A DNA stretch of 64,000 nucleotides from Virgibacillus proomii (GCF_018916875.1 NZ_JAHLNO010000005.1:42164-106163), one strand, 5' to 3'. Numbered from the stretch's first letter, positions 27,842 to 40,596 are shown. The notes: a model not told the origin generated them from the sequence alone. Translations and numbers: made by a program.

Positions 27842-28172
27842 TTTTTCTCCCGTAAGGTCTGTAAGCCCTGCCTCAAGAGGGATAGAGAGCACGCAGATCT
27901 AAGTGGAAGATACCGGCACCGACATGTTCGATTCGTTCGGGCGACAGGACAAGAAACAACCACGACAGCGATACATCGCACGCAGAAAAAGTGTACTTCT
28001 TTTTCAAGGACAAGAAACAACCACGACAGCGATACATCGCGATTTTTCAAGGACAAGGAAAGCTACGTCAGCGACACATCGGGGTTTTTCAAGGACACTG
28101 GAGATTTTCGCCTTTATTCTACTTCTATCCATAGGGATAAAGGAAAATCAACATGGAATGCAGTTTCACTTG
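27842..28172 (+). repeat. Family C element carrying three D units, copy 4
   Basis: Left part (CTCCCGTAAGGTCTGTAAG, then CACCGACATGTTCGATTCGT), three D units at about 27950-28100 (61, 43 and 42 bp), then a right end with ATAGGGATAAAGGAAAATC and GCAGTTTCACTTG. It fills the rest of the 664-bp pyrR-pyrB gap, where B. subtilis has pyrP. The first D unit shifts the reading frame, so the array is not coding. Confidence 0.7.
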
Positions 28173-28199
28173 ATAGAAAAGGTATAAGGAGGGCAAGCT

Positions 28200-29141
28200 A
28201 TGCGACACTTTATTTCTCTTAATGAATGGAATGAAGAAGAAATCATTCATTTATTACAGATGGCAGAGCATTATCGTAAGGAGCAGCTGACTTTAAAAAA
28301 ACAGCTTTTTGCAGCTAATTTATTCTTTGAACCAAGCACACGTACAAAAATGAGCTTTGCCGTAGCTGAACGTAGACTGGGGATGGATGTATTAGACTTT
28401 AATGTCGAACATTCCAGTACACAAAAAGGAGAATCATTGTACGACACAGCCAAAACATTTGAAGCAATTGGAGCTAACTTATTAGTAATTCGCCACTGTG
28501 ACGACAATTGGATAGAAGAAATAGGAAATCATTTTTCGCTTCCAATTATTAATGCGGGCGCTGGCAAAAAAGAACATCCAACACAGTGTTTACTTGATAT
28601 ATTAACGATCTATCAAGAGTATCAACAATTTAAAGGTCTTAATATTGTGATTGCCGGAGATATTTCGCATAGTCGTGTAGCTAAATCAAACGCATATACT
28701 TTACAAAAACTAGGAGCTAATGTTTATTTAACTGCAGCGAATGGCTGGCAGGATAAATCACTTGATTTTCCATACATTTCCATAGATCAAGCAGTACAAA
28801 TTAGTGATGTCCTCATGCTTCTCCGTATTCAGCATGAAAGGCATGAAACAGCATATATACAAAAATCGTATTTACAGCAATTTGGATTAACAAAAAGACG
28901 TGAAAAAGCAATGAAGCCTCATGCAATAGTACTACATCCAGCCCCAGTTAATCGCAATGTAGAAATTGATACAGATTTAGTAGAGTGTGAACGTTCGAGA
29001 ATTTTTAAACAGATGAACAATGGTGTTTATGTTCGTATGGCAATTATTGTGAAATTATTACAAGAGTGGGGGATTATCGATGAAGCAATTGTTGAAAAAC
29101 GTCAACAGCCTATTAACTACAGGGGAGTTAGTTGTTCGTGA
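28200..29141 (+). CDS. pyrB: Aspartate carbamoyltransferase
   Basis: Catalytic subunit joining carbamoyl phosphate and aspartate. 313 aa. FFEPSTRTKMSFAVAERRLG near 42 is the carbamoyl-phosphate site; GAGKKEHPTQCLLD near 122 and LHPAPVNRNVEI near 245 bind substrate. No regulatory PyrI partner is seen. ATG behind ATAAGGAGGGC. Its last 62 bases overlap the start of pyrC in another frame. Confidence 0.96.
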   Translation: MRHFISLNEWNEEEIIHLLQMAEHYRKEQLTLKKQLFAANLFFEPSTRTKMSFAVAERRLGMDVLDFNVEHSSTQKGESLYDTAKTFEAIGANLLVIRHCDDNWIEEIGNHFSLPIINAGAGKKEHPTQCLLDILTIYQEYQQFKGLNIVIAGDISHSRVAKSNAYTLQKLGANVYLTAANGWQDKSLDFPYISIDQAVQISDVLMLLRIQHERHETAYIQKSYLQQFGLTKRREKAMKPHAIVLHPAPVNRNVEIDTDLVECERSRIFKQMNNGVYVRMAIIVKLLQEWGIIDEAIVEKRQQPINYRGVSCS

Positions 29142-30360
29142 CATTCTTATAGAAGATGGAAAGTTTAAAAGAATTGATGGAGAAATTGATGAAGCGGCTG
29201 ATGAAATAATTGATGGAAGTGGGAAGTTAGCAGTACCCGGATTTATCGATGTTCATGTCCATTTACGAGAACCTGGCGGTGAACATAAGGAAACGATTAA
29301 AACCGGTACAAAAGCAGCAGCACGAGGAGGATATACTACTGTTTGTACGATGCCAAATACAAATCCAGTACCTGATAATGTCGCTAAAATTCAAGCATTA
29401 CAGGAAAAGATTAAGCAGGATGCGGTTATCCGTGTTTTACCATATGCTTCGATTACGAAGCAGTTATGTGGCGATCAATTAACAGATATAAGTGCATTAG
29501 CGAATCAAGGTATATTCGCATTCACAGATGATGGTATCGGTATTCAATCAGCACATATGATGTTTGAAGCTATGAAACTGGCTAAAGCGAATCATAAAGC
29601 GATTGTTGCTCATTGTGAAGATAATTCCCTTGTCTATGGGGGAGTGATTCACGATGGAGAAGTTAGCAAGCGACTCAAGCTACCAGGCATTCCTTCGGTA
29701 AGTGAATCGGTGCAAATTGCTAGAGATGTTTTACTAGCTGAGGCAACGGGCTGTCACTATCATGTTTGTCATGTTAGTACCAAAGAGTCTGTTCGAGTAA
29801 TCCGCAATGCGAAAAAAGCCGGAATTCATGTTACCGCTGAGGTCACCCCACATCACTTACTGTTAAATGAGGAAGCTATTTCGACAGACGACGCAAACTA
29901 TAAAATGAATCCGCCATTACGGGCAAAAGAAGATCAAGCGGCTTTATTAGATGGATTATTAGATGGAACGATCGATTTTATTGCAACCGACCATGCGCCA
30001 CATGCGGTAGAAGAAAAACAGCAAGGTATGTTACGATCCCCTTTTGGAATTGTTGGTTTAGAGCATACTTTTTCCCTGCTTTATACGAAGCTTATCTTAA
30101 CTAAAAAAGTAAGTCTACGGCAATTAATTAATTGGTTAACTATAAATCCGGCAAACGTTTTTAATTTACCCTATGGTCGTCTAAAAGAAGGCTGTAGTGC
30201 AGATGTAACCGTCATTGATTTAGAAAAAACGGAAAAAATCGATAAACAAAACCTATACTCTAAAGGAAAAAATACGCCGTTTGATGGATGGAAGGTACAA
30301 GGAATTCCAGTATTAACGATCGCAGCAGGCAACATAGCATATAGGGAGGAGCTAAGATGA
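29080..30360 (+). CDS. pyrC: Dihydroorotase
   Basis: Zinc amidohydrolase that closes carbamoyl-aspartate to dihydroorotate. 426 aa, type I. Metal ligands in DVHVHLREPGGEHKETI (about 57-72), HCEDN near 179, the HVST histidine near 231 and the aspartate in FIATDHAPHA near 304. The ATG at 29080 lies inside pyrB (62-bp overlap) with GTGGGGG upstream. The N-terminal sequence MKQLLKNVNSL continues smoothly into the family fold, so the overlap looks real. It overlaps carA by 4 bp. Confidence 0.95.
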   Translation: MKQLLKNVNSLLTTGELVVRDILIEDGKFKRIDGEIDEAADEIIDGSGKLAVPGFIDVHVHLREPGGEHKETIKTGTKAAARGGYTTVCTMPNTNPVPDNVAKIQALQEKIKQDAVIRVLPYASITKQLCGDQLTDISALANQGIFAFTDDGIGIQSAHMMFEAMKLAKANHKAIVAHCEDNSLVYGGVIHDGEVSKRLKLPGIPSVSESVQIARDVLLAEATGCHYHVCHVSTKESVRVIRNAKKAGIHVTAEVTPHHLLLNEEAISTDDANYKMNPPLRAKEDQAALLDGLLDGTIDFIATDHAPHAVEEKQQGMLRSPFGIVGLEHTFSLLYTKLILTKKVSLRQLINWLTINPANVFNLPYGRLKEGCSADVTVIDLEKTEKIDKQNLYSKGKNTPFDGWKVQGIPVLTIAAGNIAYREELR

Positions 30361-31451
30361 ACAAACGTCAATTGGTTTTAGAAGATGGCACCGTATTTAT
30401 TGGTGAAGGTTTTGGAAGTGAACGGAAAACAACTGGAGAAATCGTGTTTAACACAGGAATGACGGGCTATCAGGAAATTATTACGGATCCTTCTTATTGT
30501 GGGCAAATTGTTATGATGACATATCCGCTTTGTGGGAATTATGGGATAAATCGGGATGATAAGGAAACAGTCACCCCGTTTATTCATGGATTTATCGTCA
30601 AGGAAGTCGCCGATTATCCGTCTAACTTTCGTAGTGAAGAAACATTACACAGTTATTTAAAAGCAAATGATATCCCTGGAATTTCTGGAATTGACACGAG
30701 AAAATTAACGAAAATCATCCGTAACTATGGAACAATGAAAGCGAAAATTACAGATCTTTCCGAAGATGCGGAACAAATAGTTAAACAGTTACAAGTGACA
30801 AAGCTTCCCATTGATCAGGTAAAGAAAACCTCTACACTAAAGCCATATGTTGTTCCCGGGAGAGGAAAACGAGTTGTCGTTGTTGATTGTGGTATGAAGC
30901 ATGGTATTTTGCGGGAGTTAACCAAACGAAATTGCCATATTACCGTTGTACCATATAATTATAATGCGGATCAGATTTTACGGTTAAAAGCAGACGGGTT
31001 ATTGTTAACGAATGGACCGGGAAATCCGAAACATGTTCCCGAAACGATTGAAATGGTCAAGCAAGTTCTTGGTAAAATCCCCATTTTTGGAATTTGTCTT
31101 GGTCATCAACTTTTAGGATTAGCTTGCGGCGCCGATACAGAAAAGCTGAAGTTTGGTCATCGTGGATCGAATCATCCAGTAAAGGATATAAAAGCGGATA
31201 AAACGTATATTACGTCGCAAAACCATAGTTATGCAATTACAAAACAATCGTTAACAGAGACGAAGTTAGAGCTTACGCATGTTGCACTGAATGATGGAAC
31301 TGTGGAAGGAATGAGACATACGGTTTATCCAGCTTTTTCTGTGCAATATCATCCGGAAAGTTCACCTGGACCTGAAGATACCAGTTATTTATTTGATACA
31401 TTTTTGGAACTTATCCAAGCTGTAAATAAAGGGGGAGAAGTTTATGCCTAA
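30357..31451 (+). CDS. pyrAA: Carbamoyl-phosphate synthase small subunit (pyrimidine-specific)
   Basis: Glutamine amidotransferase subunit supplying ammonia to the large subunit. 364 aa. N-terminal CPSase domain, then a class I GATase with the nucleophile Cys in [11 protein letters not shown] (about 244) and the His/Glu pair in [10 protein letters not shown] near 330. Also known as carA. Start overlaps the pyrC stop; its end overlaps pyrAB by 8 bp. Confidence 0.96.
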   Translation: MNKRQLVLEDGTVFIGEGFGSERKTTGEIVFNTGMTGYQEIITDPSYCGQIVMMTYPLCGNYGINRDDKETVTPFIHGFIVKEVADYPSNFRSEETLHSYLKANDIPGISGIDTRKLTKIIRNYGTMKAKITDLSEDAEQIVKQLQVTKLPIDQVKKTSTLKPYVVPGRGKRVVVVDCGMKHGILRELTKRNCHITVVPYNYNADQILRLKADGLLLTNGPGNPKHVPETIEMVKQVLGKIPIFGICLGHQLLGLACGADTEKLKFGHRGSNHPVKDIKADKTYITSQNHSYAITKQSLTETKLELTHVALNDGTVEGMRHTVYPAFSVQYHPESSPGPEDTSYLFDTFLELIQAVNKGGEVYA

Positions 31452-34400
31452 AAACGATGCCATTTCTAAAATTCTTGTTATTGGTTCAGGTCCGATTGTT
31501 ATTGGCCAAGCTGCAGAGTTTGACTACTCCGGAACTCAAGCTTGTCAAGCATTGAAAGAAGAAGGATATACTGTATTATTGGCAAATTCGAATCCCGCAA
31601 CCATCATGACTGATCATACCATAGCTGATAAAGTATATATGGAACCATTAACAGTGGAATTTTTAACAAAAATTATCCGTATCGACAAGCCAGATGCGAT
31701 TTTACCTACACTCGGCGGGCAAACCGGGCTTAATTTAGCCGTTGCGTTAGACAAGACCGGGATACTCGAAGAATACAATGTTACATTGTTAGGAACGACA
31801 TTGGAAGCTATTCAACAAGCAGAAGATCGTGAAAAGTTCAGGGACTTGATGAATGAATTGAACGAACCTGTTCCTGCAAGTCAAATTGTTCATACGGTAG
31901 AGGAAGCTTGTTTATTTGCTGATGAAATCGGCTACCCAGTCATTGTTCGACCAGCCTACACACTTGGTGGAACAGGAGGTGGGATGTGTAATACGGAAGA
32001 AGAGTTAATTGCGACTGCCCGGAATGGTTTAACACTTTCTCCCGTCCATCAATGTTTAATCGAAAAAAATATTGCCGGTTTTAAAGAGATTGAATATGAA
32101 GTAATGCGAGACAAAAACGATCAGGTGATTGTCGTTTGCAATATGGAAAATATAGATCCAGTCGGAATACATACTGGTGATTCCATCGTAGTTGCTCCTT
32201 CACAAACATTAAGTGACCGGGAGTATCAGTTGTTACGTAATGCATCGTTGAAAATTATCCGGGCATTAAAAATTGAAGGTGGATGCAATGTTCAGCTAGC
32301 TCTTGATCCCGATAGCTTCCAGTATTATATCATTGAGGTAAATCCTCGTGTAAGCAGATCATCAGCTCTTGCTTCAAAGGCAACCGGATATCCAATAGCT
32401 AAAATGGCTGCCAAAATTGCAGTAGGCTTAACGCTTGATGAAATAACGAATCCAATTACAGGAAAGTCATATGCATGTTTTGAGCCTGCACTTGATTATG
32501 TTGTTACAAAAATACCACGTTTTCCATTTGATAAATTTACTTCAGGTGATCGGTACCTTGGAACACAAATGAAAGCAACTGGTGAAGTGATGGCAATCGG
32601 CCGTAATTTTGAAGAATCATTACTGAAAGGGATTCGTTCATTGGATATAGGAATGGATGATTTATGGTTAGAAAATCTAGTCGATATTGATAAAGGAACA
32701 CTCAAACAGCGCATGAAAAAAGCAGATGATGAACGAATCTTTGTCATTGCTGAAGGGTTACGCCGTGGGATAACCATGGAAGAAATTTTTCAAATAACCA
32801 AAATAGATCGTTTTTTCTTATATAAAATAAATAAACGGATTGAATTAGAAAAAACGCTGGAAAAAAATGTAGATTCACTTGATTTATTGAAAGAAGCAAA
32901 AATACGAGGGTTTTCGGATAAACATATTGCAAGATTATGGAAAAAAACCGAAGATGCAATTTATCTCCTAAGGCAAGAGCACCAGATCTTACCTGTTTAT
33001 AAAATGGTAGATACATGTGCAGCAGAATTCGCTTCTGAAACGCCATATTTTTATAGCACTTACGAAGAGGAAAATGAATCCGTACGGTCAGAACGAAGGA
33101 AAGTGCTCATTTTAGGATCAGGTCCTATTCGCATTGGTCAAGGAATCGAATTTGATTATGCAACGGTTCATTCTGTGTTCGCAATTAAGGAAATAGGCTA
33201 TGAAGCAATTATTATAAATAATAATCCTGAAACGGTTTCTACTGATTTTAGCATTTCAGATAAGTTGTATTTTGAGCCAATCACATTAGAAGATGTTATG
33301 CATGTCATTCATTTGGAACAGCCAGAAGGAGTAATCGTTCAATTTGGCGGACAAACGGCAATTAATCTGGCTGCAGGTTTAGAACGTCGTGGGGTAACCA
33401 TACTTGGTACTAGTCTAGAAGCGATTGATCAGGCAGAGGATCGAGACAAATTTGAACTGCTAGTTGATGATTTACAGTTGCTACGGCCACAAGGAAAAAC
33501 GGTAATGCAGATGGATAATGCTAAAGAAGTTGCTGAAGCAATCGGGTATCCGGTGCTGGTACGTCCATCATATGTTATTGGTGGAGCTAGAATGGAAATA
33601 GTTTACAATGAAATGGAACTAATGGCATATCTCGCAAAAACGGAACATGTAAATGATACACATCCGATTCTCATTGATAAATATATTACGGGTATGGAAG
33701 TAGAAATCGATGCAATAAGTGATGGAGAAACTGTCATTATTCCTGGAATCATGGAGCATATTGAACGAGCCGGAGTCCATTCGGGAGATTCGATGGCTGT
33801 CTATCCTCCGCAACGAATAAGTAAACAGGTAAAAGAACAATGCCTACACGCAGCAATCCGTCTTTCTCAAGGATTAAAAGTAAAAGGACTAATCAATATT
33901 CAATTTATTGTCAGTGAGGAACAAGTCTACGTCTTAGAGGTTAATCCTCGGGCAAGCCGGACAATACCTTTTTTAAGTAAAATTACCGGAGTAACCATGG
34001 CAAATTTAGCGACAAAATGTATTTTAGGTGAGAAGCTCGCACCAATGGGGTATCAAACAGGTATTTTACCAGAAGAAGATCAAGTATCGGTTAAAGTGCC
34101 GGTGTTTTCCTTTGAAAAGCTCCGCAGTGTAGACACCATTTTAGGCCCAGAAATGAAATCAACCGGTGAGGCGATCGGTTATGACAAGACGTTAGAAAAG
34201 GCGTTATATAAAGGGCTAATTGCATCAGGATTAAAACTGCCCCAGCAAGGGTCAGTGCTATTAACGGTAGCTGATAAGGATAAAGGGGAAATGCTGGATA
34301 TTGCCTTACGATTTCATCAATTAGGCTTTCAGTTATATGCCACGGAAGGGACTGCTGATTTTATTAGTCAAGCGAATATTCCAGTTATCAAAGTGAAAAA

Positions 34401-34617
34401 AATTGGCGCAGAAGAACCTAATGTGCTTTCTGTAATTGAAAATGGTGAAGTACAATACGTTATTAATACGTTAACATCTGGAAAAAGACCACGTTCCGAT
34501 GGTTTCCGTATTCGCAGAGAGTCAGTGGAGCATGGAATTGCTTGTTTAACGAATCTGGATACTGCTAATGCCATATTGCATATGATTGATTCCATGACGT
34601 TTCAAGCAAGACAATAA
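31444..34617 (+). CDS. pyrAB: Carbamoyl-phosphate synthase large subunit
   Basis: 1057-aa subunit with two homologous ATP-grasp halves, each opening with a GSGPI(V/R)IGQ motif ([19 protein letters not shown] near 11 and [19 protein letters not shown] near 557), and a C-terminal regulatory MGS-like domain (about 930-1050). The first half makes carboxyphosphate, the second phosphorylates carbamate. Also carB. B. subtilis PyrAB is UMP-regulated through the MGS-like domain; that is known family behaviour, not seen here. Confidence 0.97.
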   Translation: MPKNDAISKILVIGSGPIVIGQAAEFDYSGTQACQALKEEGYTVLLANSNPATIMTDHTIADKVYMEPLTVEFLTKIIRIDKPDAILPTLGGQTGLNLAVALDKTGILEEYNVTLLGTTLEAIQQAEDREKFRDLMNELNEPVPASQIVHTVEEACLFADEIGYPVIVRPAYTLGGTGGGMCNTEEELIATARNGLTLSPVHQCLIEKNIAGFKEIEYEVMRDKNDQVIVVCNMENIDPVGIHTGDSIVVAPSQTLSDREYQLLRNASLKIIRALKIEGGCNVQLALDPDSFQYYIIEVNPRVSRSSALASKATGYPIAKMAAKIAVGLTLDEITNPITGKSYACFEPALDYVVTKIPRFPFDKFTSGDRYLGTQMKATGEVMAIGRNFEESLLKGIRSLDIGMDDLWLENLVDIDKGTLKQRMKKADDERIFVIAEGLRRGITMEEIFQITKIDRFFLYKINKRIELEKTLEKNVDSLDLLKEAKIRGFSDKHIARLWKKTEDAIYLLRQEHQILPVYKMVDTCAAEFASETPYFYSTYEEENESVRSERRKVLILGSGPIRIGQGIEFDYATVHSVFAIKEIGYEAIIINNNPETVSTDFSISDKLYFEPITLEDVMHVIHLEQPEGVIVQFGGQTAINLAAGLERRGVTILGTSLEAIDQAEDRDKFELLVDDLQLLRPQGKTVMQMDNAKEVAEAIGYPVLVRPSYVIGGARMEIVYNEMELMAYLAKTEHVNDTHPILIDKYITGMEVEIDAISDGETVIIPGIMEHIERAGVHSGDSMAVYPPQRISKQVKEQCLHAAIRLSQGLKVKGLINIQFIVSEEQVYVLEVNPRASRTIPFLSKITGVTMANLATKCILGEKLAPMGYQTGILPEEDQVSVKVPVFSFEKLRSVDTILGPEMKSTGEAIGYDKTLEKALYKGLIASGLKLPQQGSVLLTVADKDKGEMLDIALRFHQLGFQLYATEGTADFISQANIPVIKVKKIGAEEPNVLSVIENGEVQYVINTLTSGKRPRSDGFRIRRESVEHGIACLTNLDTANAILHMIDSMTFQARQ

Positions 34618-34639
34618 AACATAAAGAGGTTGTGATCTG

Positions 34640-36999
<2,360 letters not shown>

Positions 37000-37013
<14 letters not shown>

Positions 37014-37614
37014 AGAACTTATCCGCGATTTACTAAAAATAAAAGCAGTACAAATTAAGACAGAAGGCTTTTTCACGTGGACCTCAGGTATTCAATCACC
37101 TATTTATTGCGATAATCGTTTGACAATGTCTTATCCGCAGATTCGTAAAAAAATAACGCAAGCGTTTATCCATTTAATAGATGAGTTACAGTATAAACCG
37201 GATCTAATAGCAGGTTGTGCGACAGCTGGTATCCCACATGCAGCTTGGTTGGCAGATTCGCTCCATCTACCAATGGTATATGTTCGTTCTCAACCGAAAG
37301 CACATGGAAAAGCCAACCAAATAGAAGGACGAATAGAGAAAGAACAAAAAGTACTCGTTATAGAAGATTTAATTTCTACAGGCGGATCATCTATTGAAGC
37401 AGCTAAAGCTTTGCAGTTAGCTGGTGCTGAAGTATTAAGTGTATTAGCTATTTTTACATATGGACTGCCAAAAGCTACTGCTAATTTTCATCAAGCTGGA
37501 TTTACTTACCACACAATTACCGGGTTCGATTCATTAATGGATGTACTAAAAGCAGATGAAGAGATTGATGAAGGGGATAAACAGAGACTGTTAGAGTGGA
37601 GAGATAGCTTGTAA
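37000..37614 (+). CDS. pyrE: Orotate phosphoribosyltransferase
   Basis: Joins PRPP to orotate. 204 aa. The PRPP-binding loop VLVIEDLISTGGSSIEAA near 117 and TWTSGIQSPIYCDNR near the N terminus are typical. ATG preceded by GAGAGTGGGAAG within pyrF. Last gene of the pyr operon. Confidence 0.95.
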
Positions 37615-37624
37615 AATAAACAGA

Positions 37625-37669
37625 AGGGGCCATCTTTTACTTTACCTATGGAAAGGCAAGCAGGCCCCG
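37625..37669. terminator. Possible terminator between pyrE and the convergent methyltransferase
   Basis: AGGGGCC and GGCCCC arms flank an imperfect inner CTTT/AAAG pairing. No long T-tract follows on either side, so the call is weak. Confidence 0.4.
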
Positions 37670-37678
37670 CTGATCTTT

Positions 37679-38443
37679 CTATGCATGCTCAAGCAGTACG
37701 AACCATTCGTCGATAGAGAAGCATTCAGGTTTCTTATTTTTTGTTTTAATTTGGAAGTAGGAAGTTATTTCTTTATTGGTGCTTAGTAAAAAAGAGAGAA
37801 CCTGTTGCTTTTCTTCGATCGTATCCAGAGTTCGGTTACTCCATTCTTCTACATATAATGTTTTATTCTGAAATTTATCTTTTGAAATCGATAAGCCATT
37901 TCTCTGGAACAGTGATTTCCATTCTGACATAGTTAGATAGTTAACATGGCTTTCATCACGCATCTTTTCTAATTGATGTAAAAAGTCGCGGTGGATTTGA
38001 CTAGTTGGAGCAATATTATCAATCAATAGAAACTTCCCCTTTGGTTTAAGCACACGCTTAACTTCTTGAATAAATAACTCAGGATGGGGAAAATGATGTG
38101 CAGCAATTCGGCATGTGATTAGCTCAAAGCTGTGGTCCAAAAAGGGCAATTGTTCAGCGTCTGCTATTAGATATTCAATATTTGTGAAAGATTGTAAGTG
38201 CTTTTTTGTGTTTTCTAGCATTTCTTTTGTTAGGTCTGTTGCATATACCTTAGCGACACATGGAGAAAGATGTTTAGCAACATGTCCCCCTCCAGTTGCT
38301 ATATCTAATAACTTCATCGTTGTTGTTGGTTGCAGCCAAGCTTCGATTAATTTTAGATCGCTCTTCTTCCTGTGCGTACTGCTTGAGATGTAAGCCTGCT
38401 TATTTTTAGCAAATGCCAGTCTCACTTTTTCTTTTTCATCCAT
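37679..38443 (-). CDS. Class I SAM-dependent methyltransferase (UbiE/YcgJ-like)
   Basis: 254 aa. SAM-binding motif I is LLDIATGGGHVAKHL near 45, motif II ATDLTKEML near 68, and YLIADAEQLPFLDHSFELITC near 91 marks a methyltransferase-11 type domain. The C-terminal third has no recognised domain. Substrate unknown. Reads toward pyrE; ATG behind GGAGGGTAAACC. Not part of the B. subtilis order here, so it belongs to an accessory insertion between pyrE and rqcH. Confidence 0.8.
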   Translation of the reverse strand: MDEKEKVRLAFAKNKQAYISSSTHRKKSDLKLIEAWLQPTTTMKLLDIATGGGHVAKHLSPCVAKVYATDLTKEMLENTKKHLQSFTNIEYLIADAEQLPFLDHSFELITCRIAAHHFPHPELFIQEVKRVLKPKGKFLLIDNIAPTSQIHRDFLHQLEKMRDESHVNYLTMSEWKSLFQRNGLSISKDKFQNKTLYVEEWSNRTLDTIEEKQQVLSFLLSTNKEITSYFQIKTKNKKPECFSIDEWFVLLEHA

Positions 38444-38572
38444 TGGTTTACCCTCCTAACTTTTTCTCTTAATTTAAGCATATCATCGTAATGCAATAAG
38501 TAAAATACTGTTATATAATAGAAAGTGATAATAATTACTTATTGAGATAAATTATACTTATGTTTGAAATGA

Positions 38573-38866
38573 TAAAGTGAAACTTCCATGAGTGGGGGGC
38601 TTTCATCGCCATACAAAGGATCTCAAGCTAAAAGCGCGACGTCCTCGAAAAAGGAAACCGCTTTTTCTTCGTGCGATGCTGCTTCAAGGAAGCTTTCCTT
38701 ATCCTCGAAAAAGGAAGCCGCTTTTTCTTCGTGCGATGTCTATTCAAGCAGTCACTCTAGTCCTGTTGGCCCGAACCAATCGGACATTTGACTTGCTGTT
38801 AGACTTCTTGATTCCACTTACTCTTCCAGGTGGAGGACATACTGCCGGTCAGATGTGGGATAAATA
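38573..38866 (-). repeat. Family C element carrying two D units, copy 5 (minus)
   Basis: On the minus strand it starts ATTTATCCCACAT (38866 downward) and ends GAAGTTTCACTTTA (38586-38573). Two D units lie between (about 38620-38757), with GAAAAAG/CTTTTTC stems. The D array begins just after GATTGGTTCGGGC, the same internal site as in copy 4. It fills the methyltransferase-lysR gap; open frames of 67 and 95 codons here are repeat sequence. Confidence 0.65.
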
Positions 38867-38900
38867 TACTGAATCATAGAGGAAATGAGGTTGGGGAGAA

Positions 38901-39761
38901 ATGAAGATAGACGACTATAAATTATTGCTGAAATTGCAAGAAATTGGAACGATTAGAGGTACAGCTAAAACGGTATTAATATCACAACCTGCTGTTACAC
39001 AACGGCTCAAATATATGGAGGAATACTTTGGTCATGATGTATTCATACGTACTCCAAAAAAACTGATTCCAACACCAGAGGGTGAAATTATTTTAGACCA
39101 TGCTCAAAAAGTAATAGAAAGAGAGCAAGCATTAAAAAATAAATTAATTCTTTCGCATAACGAGGTTCAGGGAACGTTATCTATTGCGTGCTCTTCATTA
39201 ATTTCCCAACGGTTTCTTCCAGCCTTACTGGGAAAGTTTACAGCCAAGTATCCAAAGGTGGCGATAGATTTAGTAACAGGTATAAGTGAGGATATTAAAC
39301 GGAATCATAAAGACTATCATGTGTGCATTATTCGTGGTAAAAAGTTGAAAGAAAGTACGTGTATTCGTTTGTTTGATGATCCTCTATATATTTTTGATAC
39401 AGAGGAATTCCCGAAAAATAAATTAAAGGAACGACCATTAATTGCTTTCAAGTCCGATGACAGCATGCATGAGTTAGTAGATAATTGGCTATATGTCCAT
39501 CAGAATGAGATTAAGCCGGTTAAAACGATTACGGTTGATCAAATTGAAACCTGTAAGCAGCTAATGAAGCAAGGACTTGGCATGGCAGTACTGCCTGAAA
39601 GTGTATCTGATTCGATGAAGGAGGAGTATCCGAATATTCCTTTACGATTAAATGGAAAAGCAGTATCTAGGCATACGTGGGTTTGTTTTCAAGACGGAGT
39701 ACGCGCATTGCCTCAGGTCAACCATTTTATTGATGAACTCGTATCATTTTTAACTTTTTAA
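38901..39761 (+). CDS. LysR-family transcriptional regulator
   Basis: 286 aa. N-terminal winged helix-turn-helix (about 3-62: LQEIGTIRGTAKTVLISQPAVTQ is the recognition region) followed by a periplasmic-binding-like effector domain (about 90-280). Similar in outline to CysL/CitR-type regulators; the effector is unknown. ATG behind GGTTGGGGAG. Neighbours suggest it could control the adjacent ohr or the divergent methyltransferase, but no operator is evident. Confidence 0.85.
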   Translation: MKIDDYKLLLKLQEIGTIRGTAKTVLISQPAVTQRLKYMEEYFGHDVFIRTPKKLIPTPEGEIILDHAQKVIEREQALKNKLILSHNEVQGTLSIACSSLISQRFLPALLGKFTAKYPKVAIDLVTGISEDIKRNHKDYHVCIIRGKKLKESTCIRLFDDPLYIFDTEEFPKNKLKERPLIAFKSDDSMHELVDNWLYVHQNEIKPVKTITVDQIETCKQLMKQGLGMAVLPESVSDSMKEEYPNIPLRLNGKAVSRHTWVCFQDGVRALPQVNHFIDELVSFLTF

Positions 39762-39828
39762 GGCTTCGTGTTTAAACTAAATCAGTGAAAGGGTATATAT
39801 CAGTAGCTTAAAAAAAGGAGTGATAAGC

Positions 39829-40248
39829 ATGGAAAATGTTATTTTTACATCGACAGCAACTGCAAAAAATGGTCGGGATGGACATGTGCAATCAGATGAT
39901 GGCTTAATTGACTTAGCACTCGTTAATCCGGCAAATGATAAACAAGCTAGAGGATCAAATCCGGAGCAATTATTTGCAGCAGCTTATTCAGCTTGCTATG
40001 ATGGTGCACTTCATTTAGTTGCCTCTAAAGAAAAAAAGAAAATTGATTCCGAAACAACAGCTGCAGTTAGTCTGCTTAAGGACTCTGAGGATAATGGGTT
40101 TAAAATTGCGGTAGAACTTACGATTAAAATAAAGGGTGTTGAACAGAGCGAAGCAGAGGAACTAGCGAAAAAGGCACATCAAGTTTGTCCTTATTCAAAA
40201 GCAACAAGAGGAAATATCGATGTCCAATTAAAACCCCGAGCAATCTAA
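39829..40248 (+). CDS. ohr: Organic hydroperoxide resistance protein (Ohr/OsmC family)
   Basis: 139-aa thiol peroxidase that reduces organic hydroperoxides with lipoyl-type reductants. The two redox cysteines appear in AAYSACYDGALHL (about 60) and HQVCPYSKATRGN (about 123), and GSNPEQLFAA carries the conserved catalytic region. ATG 39829 with AAAAAGGAGTG upstream. No OhrR gene is adjacent; the upstream LysR regulator may replace it. Confidence 0.92.
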   Translation: MENVIFTSTATAKNGRDGHVQSDDGLIDLALVNPANDKQARGSNPEQLFAAAYSACYDGALHLVASKEKKKIDSETTAAVSLLKDSEDNGFKIAVELTIKIKGVEQSEAEELAKKAHQVCPYSKATRGNIDVQLKPRAI

Positions 40249-40263
40249 TTCGTTGTAGTGCGT

Positions 40264-40410
40264 GTTCAAAAAGGAGGATAATAAATTTTCAAGGGGCGCT
40301 ATTTCGAGTAGCGGAAGTGTATGCACATTTGATACATGAGCACTAGAATGGCTTCCTCGAAATGCAATCCCATGCCAGAAAAGCGCTTTTCTTTTCCAAG
40401 GAACGAAGAA
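40264..40410. repeat. Fragments of repeat families in the ohr-rqcH gap
   Basis: GTTCAAAAAGGAGGATAA at 40264 resembles the terminal repeat at 7710, and GCCAGAAAAGCGCTTTTCTT near 40373 resembles the family D long-unit hairpin. No matching right terminus is evident. Confidence 0.4.
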
Positions 40411-40480
40411 GCGAACCAATAAAGAAAACTTGGCTAGCAGCAAGCAAAGCGCAGACGATAGCCTAGTTGCACGTATACTT

Positions 40481-40542
40481 AGAACGTATAAAAATTTTTA
40501 ACTACGTTGAATGAACTTCAACGCTAAAATTTTATACGTTCT
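40481..40542. repeat. 62-bp near-perfect palindrome
   Basis: AGAACGTATAAAAATTTT (40481-) pairs with AAAATTTTATACGTTCT (-40542) with one bulged A, enclosing CGTTGAA/TTCAACG. It lies between the convergent ohr and rqcH genes and would fold on either strand. Confidence 0.75.
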
Positions 40543-40596
40543 AACGTACGATGAAATTCGATGTGTCATTTTTACCAGACATTTTGAAAAGCCCTT

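Noticed and set aside
27950..28100. CRISPR-like array of D units
   Set aside because: Unit lengths differ (61, 43, 42 bp), there are no spacers of constant length between identical repeats, and no cas genes are near.
27903..28187. 94-codon open frame before pyrB
   Set aside because: Built from a C element and D units in the pyr leader; shares only repeat peptides with the 7.8 kb frame and has no ribosome site.
38592..38879. 95- and 67-codon frames between the methyltransferase and the LysR gene
   Set aside because: They read antisense through a minus-strand C element with two D units.
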